DNA from: an uncultured Kiritimatiellota bacterium
Lineage (GTDB): Bacteria; Verrucomicrobiota; Kiritimatiellia; RFP12; DVOR01
Reading direction: 5' to 3'
Assembly (NCBI GenBank): GCA_944389565.1
Contig: CALXMV010000024.1
Coordinates: forward strand, 1-33,715
DNA: 33,715 bases
Within the stretch, counting starts at the first letter, position 1. Each line of letters begins with the position of its first letter. Below are positions 1 through 8,052 of the stretch, piece after piece. The translations under genes and the position numbers were made by a program. The notes below the pieces were generated by a model, which worked only from the letters and a program-made list of their open reading frames with translations, searched no databases and was not told the DNA's origin.

Positions 1-2
1 GA

Positions 3-77
3 TGGCACCCCCAAGCGGAATCGAACCGCTCTTCCAAGGATGAGAACCTTGTGTCCTAGCCGATAGACGATGGGGGC
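3..77 (-). tRNA. trnE: tRNA-Glu (anticodon CUC)
   Basis: The reverse strand folds as a full cloverleaf: a 7-bp acceptor (with a G1-U72 wobble), a D arm containing GTCTA, an anticodon stem CAAGG/CCTTG around the loop TTCTCAT (anticodon CUC), a TTCGATT T-loop and an encoded CCA. CUC reads GAG codons. It is the last of three closely spaced tRNA genes and probably shares their transcript. Identity is clear from the anticodon and from the glutamate-type D arm. Confidence 0.95.
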
Positions 78-93
78 GTAGGAGCCGCTCTTT

Positions 94-178
94 TGGTGCA
101 CCCGGTGGGACTCGAACCCACACGTCTCTCAACATAAGAACCTGAATCTTACGTGTCTGCCAATTCCACCACGGGTGC
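94..178 (-). tRNA. trnL: tRNA-Leu (anticodon CAG)
   Basis: The reverse strand gives acceptor GCACCCG/CGGGTGC, the leucine-type D arm TGGTGGAATTGGCAGACAC, anticodon stem TAAGA/TCTTA with loop TTCAGGT (anticodon CAG), a class II variable arm and an encoded CCA. CAG reads CUG, a major leucine codon in GC-rich genomes. It lies 16 bp upstream of tRNA-Glu and 13 bp downstream of tRNA-Pro. Confidence 0.95.
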
Positions 179-191
179 GGCGTACTTCTCA

Positions 192-268
192 TGGTCGGAG
201 CGGAGGGATTTGAACCCTCGACCTTTTGGTCCCGAACCAAACGCGCTACCAGGCTGCGCTACGCTCCG
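192..268 (-). tRNA. trnP: tRNA-Pro (anticodon CGG)
   Basis: The reverse strand gives acceptor CGGAGCG/CGCTCCG, anticodon stem TTTGG/CCAAA with loop TTCGGGA (anticodon CGG), a TTCAAAT T-loop and an encoded CCA. CGG reads CCG codons. It is the first gene of the tRNA cluster and starts about 19 nt after the predicted -10 box. Confidence 0.95.
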
Positions 269-286
269 TCCAATAAAGTGCCGTCT

Positions 287-316
287 ATGATACCAAAACC
301 TCCCGCCCCCGCGCAA
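287..316 (-). promoter_or_regulatory. Promoter of the tRNA cluster
   Basis: On the reverse strand a -35 TTGCGC (311-316) and a -10 TATCAT (287-292) are separated by 18 bp. The -10 lies about 19 nt before tRNA-Pro, as expected for a short tRNA leader. The bases just before the -10 (TTTTGG) are the same as in the fusA promoter of this window. Confidence 0.65.
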
Positions 317-476
317 CCCCCTTTTTTCACAAAATTGGCGAATCGGCGGAGTTGCGCCCCGCCGGGGGAAACCGCCGACTTGCTGACTTCGCCGATCGGG
401 GTCGACTGCCGCCGGCTTGGCGGCGCAGGATAGCGCACGCCCGGGGGAGCGGCCCAAACGGGCCCAGCCACCCGAA

Positions 477-540
477 AGTCGGGAAGGGTTGGGGCGAAAC
501 CCTTAAGGGTTCGGGGTCAGACCCTTAAGGGTTTGGGGCG
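477..540. repeat. Intergenic G-rich repeat, copy 1
   Basis: This stretch contains GGGTTGGGGCGAAACCC followed by TTAAGGGTT and two ACCCTTAAGGGTTT-like palindromic units. A very similar block is at 21585-21680, more than 20 kb away, so it is a dispersed intergenic repeat. The rest of 269-618 holds the tRNA promoter and very GC-rich sequence in which I see no gene. Confidence 0.7.
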
Positions 541-618
541 TGCGTCTTGGAGGACACAGCGGCGGCGGGGCGCGGTGAGGCGGCCGCGCGCGGGGGCGGG
601 TTTGCTATCCTAAGGGGC

Positions 619-3114
619 ATGAAGACGAGTCTGCTTTTTGTCGGCGTGGCCTGCGCGGCCGCGGTCTGGGCCGAGCCCGCGGATCGGGCGTTGGCGGAGA
701 ACCCCTACCCCTTCCCCTTCGAGGCGCGCCCCGAGATCTACCATGAGGGGTGGATCGACCTGAACAAGAACGGGAAGAAGGATGTCTACGAGGATCCCGC
801 GGCGCCCGTGGAGGCGCGGGTGGAGGATCTGCTGGGGCAGATGAACGCCGACGAGAAGGTGATGCAGCTCTGCACGCTCTATGGCTACCGCGCCGTGCTC
901 AAGGACAAGTTCCCCAAAAAGTCCTGGGCCGAGAAGGAGGCCTGGAAGGACGGCGCGGCGAACATCGACGAGCAGGGCGGCGGTTGGCGCCACCGCGGCG
1001 ACAAGGAAATCAGCGACACGCCCGCCCGCAACGCCCATTACCTCAACAACACCCAGCGCTTCTTCGTCGAGCGCACGCGCCTGGGCATCCCCGTCGACCT
1101 CACGAACGAGGGCATCAACGGCATCTCCGCCCGCCACGCCACCTCCTTCCCCATGCCCCACTCCCAGGGCATGACGTGGGACGCCCCGCTCGTGCGCGAG
1201 ATGGGCCGCATCGTCGGCCGCGAGGCCACCGCCCTCGGCTACACCAACGTCTACGCCCCGATTCTCGACGTCGCGCGCGACCAACGCTGGGGCCGCTGGG
1301 AGGGCACCATCGCCGAGGACCCCTTCCTCGTCGCCGAGATCGGCAAGGCCTACTGCCAGGGCATCCAGGAGGGCGGCGCCATCTCCACCCCCAAGCATTA
1401 CGTGGGCTACGGCGAGAACAAGGGCGCGCGCGGCTACGACTCGCGCACCGACCCGCACGTCTCCCCCCAGACCTTCGAGGCCATCCACTTCTACCCCTTC
1501 AGGCGCGTCTTCACCGAGGCCAAGCCCCTGGGCGTCATGTGCGCGTACAACGACGTGAACGGCGTGCCCGTCGCCGCCAGCGCCCACCTGCTCAAGGAGC
1601 GCCTCCGCGGCGAGCTCGGCTTCGAGGGCTACGTCGTCTCCGACAGCCACGCCGTCGAGCGCCTCGCCACCCTCCACCGCATGGCCGACGACCAGCAGGA
1701 GGCCCATGAGCTACGCATCCGCGCGGGGCTCGACGTGTGGACCACCTTTGACCCGCCCGGCCCCGTGGCCGGGCACATCCGCGACTCCCTCGCCAAGGGC
1801 ACCCTCACGATGGCCGACATCGACCCCCTCGTGCGGCACGTGCTGGCCGTGAAGTTCCGCCGCGGCCTCTTCGACCGCCCCTACGTGGCCGACCCCGCCG
1901 CCGCCGACGCCATCGTCGGCGCGCCCGAGGCGCAGGCCATCGCCCTCCAGGCCGCGCGCGAATGCCTCGTCCTCCTCAAAAACGACGACGCCACCCTCCC
2001 CCTCGACCCCGCCACGCTCAAGCGTGTCGCCGTCATCGGCCCCAACGCCGGCAAGGACGTCTACCACCCCGACCGTTACGGCCCCACCGACTACCACGTC
2101 GTCTCCGTCCTCGAAGGGCTCCAGACCCTCCTCCGGGGCACCGGCGTCGAGGTCGCCTACGCCAAGGGCGTCGACCACGCCCCACCCTCCTGGCCCGATT
2201 CCGAGCTCGTCCCCGTCCCCCTCACCGCCAAAGAGCGCAAAGGCATCGACGAGGCCGTCGCCCTCGCCAAAAGCGCCGACGTCGCCATCGTCGTCCTCGG
2301 CGACATCGACCGCACCTCCGGCGAGAGCCACACCCGCACCAGCCTCGACCTCCCCGGCCGCCAGGAGGACCTCCTCCAAGCCGTCCAGGCCACCGGCGTC
2401 AAGACCGTCCTCGTCCTCATCCACGGCCGCCCGCCGAGCATCAACTGGGCCGCCCGCAACACCCCCGCCATCCTCTCCGCCGGCATCCCCTGCCAGCACG
2501 GCGGCACCGCCATCGCCGAGGCCCTCCTCGGGAAATACAACCCCGGCGGCAAGACCAACGGCACCTGGCTCAAATCCGTCGGACAGATCCCCTTCAACTT
2601 CCCCGCCAAGCCCAAATCCAACTACGAGCCCGCCCTCAAACGCGGCTCCTACAACCCCGGCGCCCTCTGGCCCTTCGGCTACGGCCTCTCCTACACCACC
2701 TTCCAGGTCGGCAAACCCACCGCCACCCCCAACCCCGACGGCTCCTGGCGCGTCGCCTGCACCCTCACCAACACCGGCAAAGTCGCCGGCGACGAGGTCC
2801 TCCAGCTCTACGTCTCCTACGCCAAAGCCCCCATCTACTGGTTCGACCAGATGCTCCGCGGCTTCCGGCGCGTCCACCTCAAACCCGGCGAGACCCGGAC
2901 CGTCACCTTCGACCTCCCCCAAGACCACCTCAGAATCGCCCTCGACGACCAATCCTGGATCCTCCCCGACACCCCCTTCGAGATCCGCCTGGCCACCTCC
3001 TCCATCCACCTCAAATGGCGCATCCTCGTCAAAGACGGCAAAGTCTCCCGCGTCGAACCCGTCAAACCCTCCAAAAAGACGCCCCCCGAAAACGTCAACC
3101 CCCTCACCGCCTGA
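619..3114 (+). CDS. Secreted family 3 glycoside hydrolase (beta-glucosidase/xylosidase type)
   Basis: The protein has 831 residues. I chose the ATG at 619 because a signal peptide begins there (MKTSLLFVGVACAAAVWA); an upstream in-frame ATG at 547 would bury it. The start has the purine-rich TAAGGGG directly before it. Order: signal peptide, WIDLNKNGKKDVYEDP entry motif, GH3 N-terminal barrel with YVVSDSH (candidate nucleophile Asp342), GH3 C-terminal alpha/beta sandwich with GESHTRTSLDLPGRQ (Glu569 as a possible acid/base region), and a fibronectin III-like domain around residues 708-765. GH3 enzymes release single sugars from the non-reducing end of beta-linked oligosaccharides. The family is clear, the sugar specificity is not. 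The signal peptide suggests export to the periplasm or outside the cell. It ends before its own terminator. Confidence 0.94.
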   Translation: MKTSLLFVGVACAAAVWAEPADRALAENPYPFPFEARPEIYHEGWIDLNKNGKKDVYEDPAAPVEARVEDLLGQMNADEKVMQLCTLYGYRAVLKDKFPKKSWAEKEAWKDGAANIDEQGGGWRHRGDKEISDTPARNAHYLNNTQRFFVERTRLGIPVDLTNEGINGISARHATSFPMPHSQGMTWDAPLVREMGRIVGREATALGYTNVYAPILDVARDQRWGRWEGTIAEDPFLVAEIGKAYCQGIQEGGAISTPKHYVGYGENKGARGYDSRTDPHVSPQTFEAIHFYPFRRVFTEAKPLGVMCAYNDVNGVPVAASAHLLKERLRGELGFEGYVVSDSHAVERLATLHRMADDQQEAHELRIRAGLDVWTTFDPPGPVAGHIRDSLAKGTLTMADIDPLVRHVLAVKFRRGLFDRPYVADPAAADAIVGAPEAQAIALQAARECLVLLKNDDATLPLDPATLKRVAVIGPNAGKDVYHPDRYGPTDYHVVSVLEGLQTLLRGTGVEVAYAKGVDHAPPSWPDSELVPVPLTAKERKGIDEAVALAKSADVAIVVLGDIDRTSGESHTRTSLDLPGRQEDLLQAVQATGVKTVLVLIHGRPPSINWAARNTPAILSAGIPCQHGGTAIAEALLGKYNPGGKTNGTWLKSVGQIPFNFPAKPKSNYEPALKRGSYNPGALWPFGYGLSYTTFQVGKPTATPNPDGSWRVACTLTNTGKVAGDEVLQLYVSYAKAPIYWFDQMLRGFRRVHLKPGETRTVTFDLPQDHLRIALDDQSWILPDTPFEIRLATSSIHLKWRILVKDGKVSRVEPVKPSKKTPPENVNPLTA

Positions 3115-3135
3115 CCCACCCCACCCCGCAAAAAA

Positions 3136-3166
3136 GCCCCGGCCCCCCGGCCGGGGCCTTTTCTTT
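3136..3166 (+). terminator. Rho-independent terminator of the GH3 gene
   Basis: A perfect 9-bp stem (3136-3144 with 3149-3157) with a CCCC loop is followed by CTTTTCTTT. It starts 22 nt after the GH3 stop codon. Confidence 0.9.
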
Positions 3167-3187
3167 GCCCCACGCCGGGAAATCCTT

Positions 3188-3217
3188 TTGACAATAGGGG
3201 GGGGTGTATGCTAGCAT
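3188..3217 (+). promoter_or_regulatory. Sigma70-type promoter of the PEP-CTERM gene
   Basis: Consensus -35 TTGACA (3188-3193), an 18-bp spacer and TAGCAT (3212-3217) preceded by TG, an extended -10. The start codon is about 67 nt downstream and has AAGGA about 10 nt before it. Confidence 0.75.
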
Positions 3218-3283
3218 ATCGACATCGCGTGTGAGCCACCCAAGGACAGGGAGCGGACGCACGCGGGAAAAAGGACACCACTC

Positions 3284-3961
3284 ATGAGCAAACTCACCCT
3301 CGCGGCCCTCGCCGCCGCGACCCTCACCCTCGCCGCGCAGGCCGCCACCCTCTCCTGGACCGGCACCTCCGGCTCGCAGACCGTCTCCTCCGGCGCCAGC
3401 TTCGCCATCGCCGCGCGGATCACCATGAACCCCGACGCCTTCGTCGCCGGCGGCGTCGCCAACAACAGCGAAATCATCGGCCTCACCACCAGCCGGAATG
3501 TCGCCAACGGCCTTGGCCTCCTGGCCTACAACGCCGCCGCGTCAGGCGGTAAAGCCAGCGGCCTGGGCGCACATTTCGACACTTCGGACGGCGGCGGCCA
3601 CGGGTGGACCAACAACCTCGACGGCACCACCTCCGGCACGCACGACATCGTCCTCAACTTCGCCTGGGACGACGGCAACTCCCGCTGGGGCGTCACCCTC
3701 CACATCGACGGCGACCCCGTGGCCTTCCAGGCCGACACCGTCTTCCTCGTGCCGACCAACGCCGGCAACACGACCCTGACCCTGAACACGAACAACGCCT
3801 GGGCCTTCGAGTCCGCCTCGCTCTACGTCAACGGCACCCTCACCCAGCAGGACATCGACTGGCTCCACGAAAACGAGACCACCGTCGTCCCCGAGCCCAC
3901 CGCCCTCGCCCTCCTCGCCCTCGGCGCCGCCGGTCTGGCCCTCCGCCGCCACGCGGCCTGA
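3284..3961 (+). CDS. PEP-CTERM sorting-signal exported protein
   Basis: The protein has 225 residues. It begins with a signal peptide (MSKLTLAALAAATLTLAAQA) and ends with VVPEP, a hydrophobic stretch ALALLALGAAGLAL and the basic tail RRHAA, the tripartite PEP-CTERM signal used for export and membrane processing by exosortase. The middle is a secreted, Thr/Asn/Gly-rich beta domain; the segment around HDIVLNFAWDDG to LYVNGTLTQQDIDW resembles a LamG/concanavalin-like jelly roll, but this is only by eye. No exosortase is in the window. The gene is monocistronic, with a strong promoter and a terminator. Its exact role is unknown; it is probably a surface or envelope protein. Confidence 0.85.
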   Translation: MSKLTLAALAAATLTLAAQAATLSWTGTSGSQTVSSGASFAIAARITMNPDAFVAGGVANNSEIIGLTTSRNVANGLGLLAYNAAASGGKASGLGAHFDTSDGGGHGWTNNLDGTTSGTHDIVLNFAWDDGNSRWGVTLHIDGDPVAFQADTVFLVPTNAGNTTLTLNTNNAWAFESASLYVNGTLTQQDIDWLHENETTVVPEPTALALLALGAAGLALRRHAA

Positions 3962-3990
3962 CCCCCCCCCAAAAAACCACACGAAAAAAA

Positions 3991-4016
3991 GCCCCGACCT
4001 TTCGGTCGGGGCTTTT
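3991..4016. terminator. Bidirectional terminator between the PEP-CTERM gene and rplQ
   Basis: A perfect 9-bp stem (3991-3999 with 4004-4012), TTTC loop, TTTT on the right and seven A on the left. It can end both the plus-strand PEP-CTERM transcript and the minus-strand ribosomal transcript, whose last gene stops at 4033. Confidence 0.9.
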
Positions 4017-4032
4017 GGTCGCTTTCGCGGGC

Positions 4033-4449
4033 TCACTCGGCGGGGGAGGGCTCGGCGGCGGGGGTCTCCGCGGGGGCCGCCTCGGGGGCGGGCGCGGCGG
4101 CGACCCATTCGAGGACGCACATCTCGGTGGCGTCGCCGCGGCGGGTGCCGAGCTTGGTGATGCGGGTGTAGCCGCCGTTGCGCCCGGCCAGGGCGGGGAC
4201 GACGACGTCGAAGAGGCGCTTGACGGCCTCGGGGCTACGCAGGCGGGCGGCGGCGAGACGGCGGGAGGCAAGCGTGCCCTTGCGGGCGAGGGTGACGAGC
4301 TTCTCGGCGTCCTTGCGGGCCTGCTTGGCCTTCTTGAGGGTGGTCTCGATGCGGTCGTGGATGATGAGGGCGGCGCAGAGCATCCGCATGAGTTGGGCGC
4401 GGTGCTCGGGGGAGCGGCCGAATTTCTTGGCAAGGCGTTTGTGGCGCAT
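4033..4449 (-). CDS. rplQ: 50S ribosomal protein L17
   Basis: The protein has 138 residues. The start MRHKRLAKKFGRSPEHR and the GGYTRITKLGTRRGD block are diagnostic for L17, which sits at the base of the large subunit near the exit tunnel. The last 20 or so residues are an Ala/Pro/Glu tail (from AAPAPEAAP on) that many L17 proteins lack. The ATG is preceded by AAGGA at 9 nt. It is the last gene of the alpha-type operon, 30 nt after rpoA, and a terminator follows at once. Confidence 0.97.
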   Translation of the reverse strand: MRHKRLAKKFGRSPEHRAQLMRMLCAALIIHDRIETTLKKAKQARKDAEKLVTLARKGTLASRRLAAARLRSPEAVKRLFDVVVPALAGRNGGYTRITKLGTRRGDATEMCVLEWVAAAPAPEAAPAETPAAEPSPAE

Positions 4450-4479
4450 GGCGATGTTTCCTTAGAGGGGTGTGGGGGC

Positions 4480-5472
4480 TCAGGCGGTGGGCTTGTCGAG
4501 GAGGGCGGCATCGAACTGGAAGCCGAGGTGGAGGCCCATCTCCTGGAGCTTTTCCTTGATTTCGGTGAGGGACTTCTTGCCGAAGTTGCGATATTTGAGC
4601 ATGTCGCCCTCGTTCTTCTGCACGAGCTCGCCGACGGTCTTGATGCCGGCGGAGTTGAGGCAGTTGGCGGAGCGGACGGAGAGCTCGATCTCGTTGACGC
4701 TCATGTTGAGCTTGCGGCGGAGGTCCTCGTTGGCGTTGTCCTGCTTGGTGGAGGTGTCGAACTCGATGTCGCCGGCGTTGGCGACGAAGGCGTCAAGGTG
4801 GTGGCGGAGCAGCGCCGCGCTGGTCTTGAGGGCTTCGTCGGGGGAGACGCGACCGTCGGTCCAGATGTCGAGGACGAGGCGCTCGTAGTCGGTGCGTTGG
4901 CCGACGCGGGTGTTCTCGACGTCGTAATTGACGCGCGTGACGGGGGAGAAGGCGGAATCGATGGGGATGACGCCGATGTCGAAGGACGGATCCTTGTTCC
5001 CCTCGGCCAGGCAGAAGCCGCGCCCGACGCCGACCTGCGCCTCCAGGTTGAGGTGGCCATCGACGTCCAGGGTCGCGATGACCTGGTCGGGATTGAGCAC
5101 CTCGATGGAGTTGTCAACGGCGAAGTCACCCGCGGTGACGACGCAGGGGCCGTCCTTGACGAGGCGGATCCAGCGGGTGTCGCGGGTGTAGCTCTTGAGG
5201 AGGACTTTCTTGAGGTTGAGGACGATGTCGGTGACGTCCTCGGAGACGCCGGGCAGCGAGCAGAACTCGTGCATGGCGCCCTCAAGCTTGATGGCCTTGA
5301 TCGCGAAACCTTCGATGGAGGAGAGGAGCACGCGGCGGAGGGAGTTGCCGATGGTGCGGCCGTACCCGATCTCGAAGGGCGCCGCGGAGAAGCGGGCGTA
5401 GGTGTCGGTGGCCGTGGCGTCGTCCCGGACGATCTCGGTGGGCATTTCAAAGCGACTCAGACGAATCGGCAT
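4480..5472 (-). CDS. rpoA: DNA-directed RNA polymerase alpha subunit
   Basis: The protein has 330 residues, the normal length. The start MPIRLSRFEMP at 5472 has GGA 9 nt upstream; the open frame extends 21 codons further up, but that part lies in a hairpin and has no site. The N-terminal domain (about 1-235) includes FEIGYGRTIGNSLRRVLLSS, used for dimer formation and core assembly. The C-terminal domain includes IELSVRSANCLNSAGIKTVGE and FGKKSLTEIKEKL, the helices that bind UP elements and activators. It lies between rpsD and rplQ as in the classic alpha operon. Confidence 0.98.
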   Translation of the reverse strand: MPIRLSRFEMPTEIVRDDATATDTYARFSAAPFEIGYGRTIGNSLRRVLLSSIEGFAIKAIKLEGAMHEFCSLPGVSEDVTDIVLNLKKVLLKSYTRDTRWIRLVKDGPCVVTAGDFAVDNSIEVLNPDQVIATLDVDGHLNLEAQVGVGRGFCLAEGNKDPSFDIGVIPIDSAFSPVTRVNYDVENTRVGQRTDYERLVLDIWTDGRVSPDEALKTSAALLRHHLDAFVANAGDIEFDTSTKQDNANEDLRRKLNMSVNEIELSVRSANCLNSAGIKTVGELVQKNEGDMLKYRNFGKKSLTEIKEKLQEMGLHLGFQFDAALLDKPTA

Positions 5473-5499
5473 GATGGTGCGTCCTTTCTGACGGTGTTG

Positions 5500-5527
5500 G
5501 GCCGCGCGGGGTGTGCCCCGCGCGGCC
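5500..5527 (-). promoter_or_regulatory. Intercistronic hairpin between rpsD and rpoA
   Basis: A perfect 12-bp stem (5500-5511 with 5516-5527) closes a 4-nt loop. It begins 16 nt after the rpsD stop and ends 27 nt before the rpoA start. There is no T tract, so it is unlikely to be a full terminator. It may block exonucleases, slow polymerase or shape rpoA translation; this is inference. Confidence 0.55.
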
Positions 5528-5543
5528 TGGGACAACGATGGGT

Positions 5544-6149
5544 TTAGCGGGAGTAGAGCTCGACGATGAGCTGGACGTCGATCTTCTCCGGGATCTCGCT
5601 GGCCTCAGGGACGCTGAGGAGGGTGCCGGCCATGTTGGCCTCGTCCCACTGGAGCCAAGAGGCGGCCGCGGTGCGGGGGCTCTTGAGGGAGTCCACGACG
5701 ACGGCGAGGGTGCGGTCCTTCTCGCGCACGGCGACGGTCTGCCCGGGCCGGACGGTGTAGGAGGGGATGTTGCAGACCTTGCCGTCGACGGTGATGTGAC
5801 GGTGGGAGACGAGCTGGCGGGCGGCGGCGCGGGTGGGGGCGATGCCGAGGCGGAAGACGACATTGTCCAGGCGGGTCTCGCAGAGCTGGAGGAGGATGTC
5901 GCCGGTCTTGCCCTGGCGGGCCTTGGCGCGCTCGAAGAAGATGCGGAACTGACGCTCCATCATCCCGTAGATGTACTTGGCCTTCTGCTTCTCACGGAGC
6001 TGGACGCCGTACTCGGAGAGTTTGCGGCGGCGATTCTGACCGTGCTGGCCGGGGGGGAAGGGGCGCTTGTCGAGCACTTTGTCGGGCCCGTAGATGGGCT
6101 CGCCGAAGCGACGCGCGATTTTGGAACGGGGGCCGGTGTAACGAGCCAT
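5544..6149 (-). CDS. rpsD: 30S ribosomal protein S4
   Basis: The protein has 201 residues. It starts [18 protein letters not shown] at 6149, preceded by GGAGGG; an upstream in-frame ATG falls inside rpsK and is not used. The S4 RNA-binding fold is seen in [18 protein letters not shown] and [14 protein letters not shown]. The N-terminal part lacks the zinc-binding cysteines, so this is the zinc-free form. S4 nucleates 30S assembly and in many bacteria represses its own operon. It begins 2 nt after the rpsK stop, so the two are probably translationally coupled. Confidence 0.98.
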   Translation of the reverse strand: MARYTGPRSKIARRFGEPIYGPDKVLDKRPFPPGQHGQNRRRKLSEYGVQLREKQKAKYIYGMMERQFRIFFERAKARQGKTGDILLQLCETRLDNVVFRLGIAPTRAAARQLVSHRHITVDGKVCNIPSYTVRPGQTVAVREKDRTLAVVVDSLKSPRTAAASWLQWDEANMAGTLLSVPEASEIPEKIDVQLIVELYSR

Positions 6150-6151
6150 GA

Positions 6152-6649
6152 TCAAACCCTCCTGCGCTTGCGGGGACGGCACCCGTTGTGGGCCACGGGG
6201 GTGCAATCCTTGATGCACGTGACGTGGATGCCGGCGGACTGGATGGCGCGGACGGCGGATTCGCGGCCGGCGCCGGCGCCTTGCATCCGGACCTCGACCT
6301 CATGCATGCCGCGGGCGAAGGCGGTGCGGGCGGCATCCTGGGCGACGACGGTGGCGGCGAAGGCGGTGGATTTGCGGGAGCCCTTGAAGCCGGCCTTGCC
6401 GGAGGAACTCCAGGAAATGACCCCGCCGCGGGCGTCGGCGATGGAGACGATGGTGTTGTTGTAGGTGGCGCGGATGAAGGCGATGCCCGCGGGCATGACC
6501 TTGACCTTGGACTTCTTCTTGGCGGCCTCCGCGTCGGCGGCGGCGTTGGCCGCGGCCGTATCGGCGGCGAGGATCTGCTGGGCCTCGCTCATCGCGGGCT
6601 TCTGCTCCTCGGCGGGGGCGGCCTGCTGTTCGGTGTTTGCTTCGCTCAT
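6152..6649 (-). CDS. rpsK: 30S ribosomal protein S11 with N-terminal extension
   Basis: The protein has 165 residues against about 125-130 usually. The core starts near residue 48 ([19 protein letters not shown]) and runs to the conserved end [11 protein letters not shown]. The first 47 or so residues are an Ala/Glu/Gln-rich extension ending in [10 protein letters not shown]. The ATG at 6649 fits the 21-nt gap to rpsM and has AGAGAG upstream. S11 forms part of the platform near the E site. The extension is continuous with the core and without frame disruption. Confidence 0.96.
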   Translation of the reverse strand: MSEANTEQQAAPAEEQKPAMSEAQQILAADTAAANAAADAEAAKKKSKVKVMPAGIAFIRATYNNTIVSIADARGGVISWSSSGKAGFKGSRKSTAFAATVVAQDAARTAFARGMHEVEVRMQGAGAGRESAVRAIQSAGIHVTCIKDCTPVAHNGCRPRKRRRV

Positions 6650-6670
6650 GTGCGCTCTCTGGAAGAGGGG

Positions 6671-7042
6671 TTACTTTTCGCGGACGGTGGAGACCGTCTT
6701 CTTGGCGCCCTTGCGGGTGCGGGCGTTGGTCTTGGTGCGCTGGCCACGGCAGGGGAGGCCGCGTTTGTGGCGGTATCCGCGGTAAGTGCCGATGCTCATC
6801 AGGCGGCGGATGTTGCCGGAGACCTCGCGGCGGAGGTCGCCCTCGACGCGATAGTGCTCTTGGATGTACGTGACGACCTGGCGGATCTCGTCGGGGGAGA
6901 GGGCGTCGGCCTTCTTGCCCACCTCGATGCCGCAGGCCTCGACAATGTCCATGGCCCGTTTGGGGCCGATACCGTGGATGTACCGCAGGGCATACTCGAT
7001 GCGCTTGTTACCGGGGACATCCACACCCATCAATCTCGGCAT
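6671..7042 (-). CDS. rpsM: 30S ribosomal protein S13
   Basis: The protein has 123 residues. It starts MPRLMGVDVPGNKRIEYALR at 7042; the longer open frame upstream would run through rpmJ and is rejected. The helix-two-turn-helix YIHGIGPKRAMDIVEACGI and the tail RGLPCRGQRTKTNARTRKG are typical. S13 sits in the head of the 30S subunit and contacts P-site tRNA and the intersubunit bridges. It follows rpmJ by 13 nt. Confidence 0.98.
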   Translation of the reverse strand: MPRLMGVDVPGNKRIEYALRYIHGIGPKRAMDIVEACGIEVGKKADALSPDEIRQVVTYIQEHYRVEGDLRREVSGNIRRLMSIGTYRGYRHKRGLPCRGQRTKTNARTRKGAKKTVSTVREK

Positions 7043-7055
7043 GTCTCTTCTCCGT

Positions 7056-7169
7056 TTAGCCTTGACGCTGCTTGTGGCGAGGGTTCGAGCAGATGACGCG
7101 CACGACGCCCTTGCGGCGGACGATGCGGCACTGCTCACAAATGCGTTTGACAGAACTACGAACTTTCAT
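7056..7169 (-). CDS. rpmJ: 50S ribosomal protein L36
   Basis: A 37-codon gene, found by reading the reverse strand between the map and rpsM genes. It starts [15 protein letters not shown] and ends NPRHKQRQG. Cys11, Cys14, Cys27 and His32 form the usual zinc site, so it is the zinc-containing (C+) form. L36 is a small late-assembly protein of the large subunit. It is the first gene after the second promoter, with AAGGA before its ATG. infA, which often precedes rpmJ, is absent here. Confidence 0.97.
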   Translation of the reverse strand: MKVRSSVKRICEQCRIVRRKGVVRVICSNPRHKQRQG

Positions 7170-7198
7170 GGCCTGTTCCTTCGTGAAATGAGTGGGTC

Positions 7199-7228
7199 AG
7201 TATAGCGCATTTCGCGCCTTCCTGTCCA
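7199..7228 (-). promoter_or_regulatory. Promoter of the rpmJ-rpsM-rpsK-rpsD-rpoA-rplQ operon
   Basis: On the reverse strand -35 TGGACA (7223-7228), 18 bp, and -10 TATACT (7199-7204). It lies in the 79-bp gap after map. No hairpin terminator is visible after map, so read-through from the spc-type operon can add to this promoter. Confidence 0.8.
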
Positions 7229-7248
7229 CTTAAAAAAGCGAAAATCTT

Positions 7249-8052
7249 TCATCCCGCCATCCAATCGGGACCGAAGGGGTCCCTTTCGAACCAAGGGGTG
7301 AGGATTTCCGCCCGGTCTTTGAGCACCGCCACGGTGTACTCAAAGTGCGCGGCGGGAAGGGAATCCCGCGTGACGACTGTCCAACCATCAGGGAGGACGC
7401 GGATGGCCGGCTTGCCGAGGGTGACCATGGGCTCGATGGCCAAGACCATGCCCTCGTGCAGGTACGGGCCCCGCCCGGGCTTCCCGTAGTTCGGGACGGG
7501 CGGGTCTTCGTGGAGGTGACGCCCCACGCCATGACCGGTGTACTCCCTGACCACCGAGCACCCGCCCTCTGCGACCGTCTTCTCCACGAGATGTGAAATA
7601 TCCGACAGGTGGACTCCGGGCCGCATAGCCAGTACGGCCGTTTCAAGGGACTGTCGGGTGACGCGCAATAACCGGCGGGTTTCGGCGGTGAGATCCCCGG
7701 GCCCCCCGACGACGACCGTTCGCGTGTTGTCGCCGACGAACCCGTGGTACGAGCCGCAAACGTCGAGGCTTACAATGTCCCCGCGCTGGAGGACGCGCGC
7801 GCCGGGGATGCCGTGGATGACCTCTTCGTTCACGGAAATGCAAAGTGAGGCGGGATAGCCCATGTAGCCGAGGCAGCCGGAGACCGCCGTGCCATCGCCC
7901 AGGGTGCGGAGATGGGAGCGGCAGAAGGCGTCGATCTCGCCGGTGGTGACGCCGGGGCGGATCCGCTCGCAACAGGCGTTCAGCAGGTCGGCCATCAGCC
8001 GACCGGCCACGCGCAAGGCGTCGAGCTCCGCGGGCGTGTAGACGTTAATCAT
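7249..8052 (-). CDS. map: Methionine aminopeptidase, type I
   Basis: The protein has 267 residues and starts MINVYTPAELD. It removes the initiator methionine from new proteins. The metal ligands match the family: Asp97 (LDVC), Asp108 (GDNTRT), His174 (TGHGVGRHLHEDP), Glu207 (AIEPMV) and Glu238 (HFEYT). There is no N-terminal zinc-finger extension. The start at 8052 overlaps the adk stop by 8 nt (ATGATTAA), indicating translational coupling; a longer open frame through adk is rejected. The secY-adk-map order is the standard end of the spc-type operon. Confidence 0.98.
   Translation of the reverse strand: MINVYTPAELDALRVAGRLMADLLNACCERIRPGVTTGEIDAFCRSHLRTLGDGTAVSGCLGYMGYPASLCISVNEEVIHGIPGARVLQRGDIVSLDVCGSYHGFVGDNTRTVVVGGPGDLTAETRRLLRVTRQSLETAVLAMRPGVHLSDISHLVEKTVAEGGCSVVREYTGHGVGRHLHEDPPVPNYGKPGRGPYLHEGMVLAIEPMVTLGKPAIRVLPDGWTVVTRDSLPAAHFEYTVAVLKDRAEILTPWFERDPFGPDWMAG

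Noticed and set aside
149..471. Open frames across the tRNA cluster
   Set aside because: They translate tRNA sequence; the cloverleaf structures are clear.
610..3009. Long minus-strand frames opposite the GH3 gene
   Set aside because: Antisense shadows with skewed composition; the plus strand encodes a complete GH3 enzyme.
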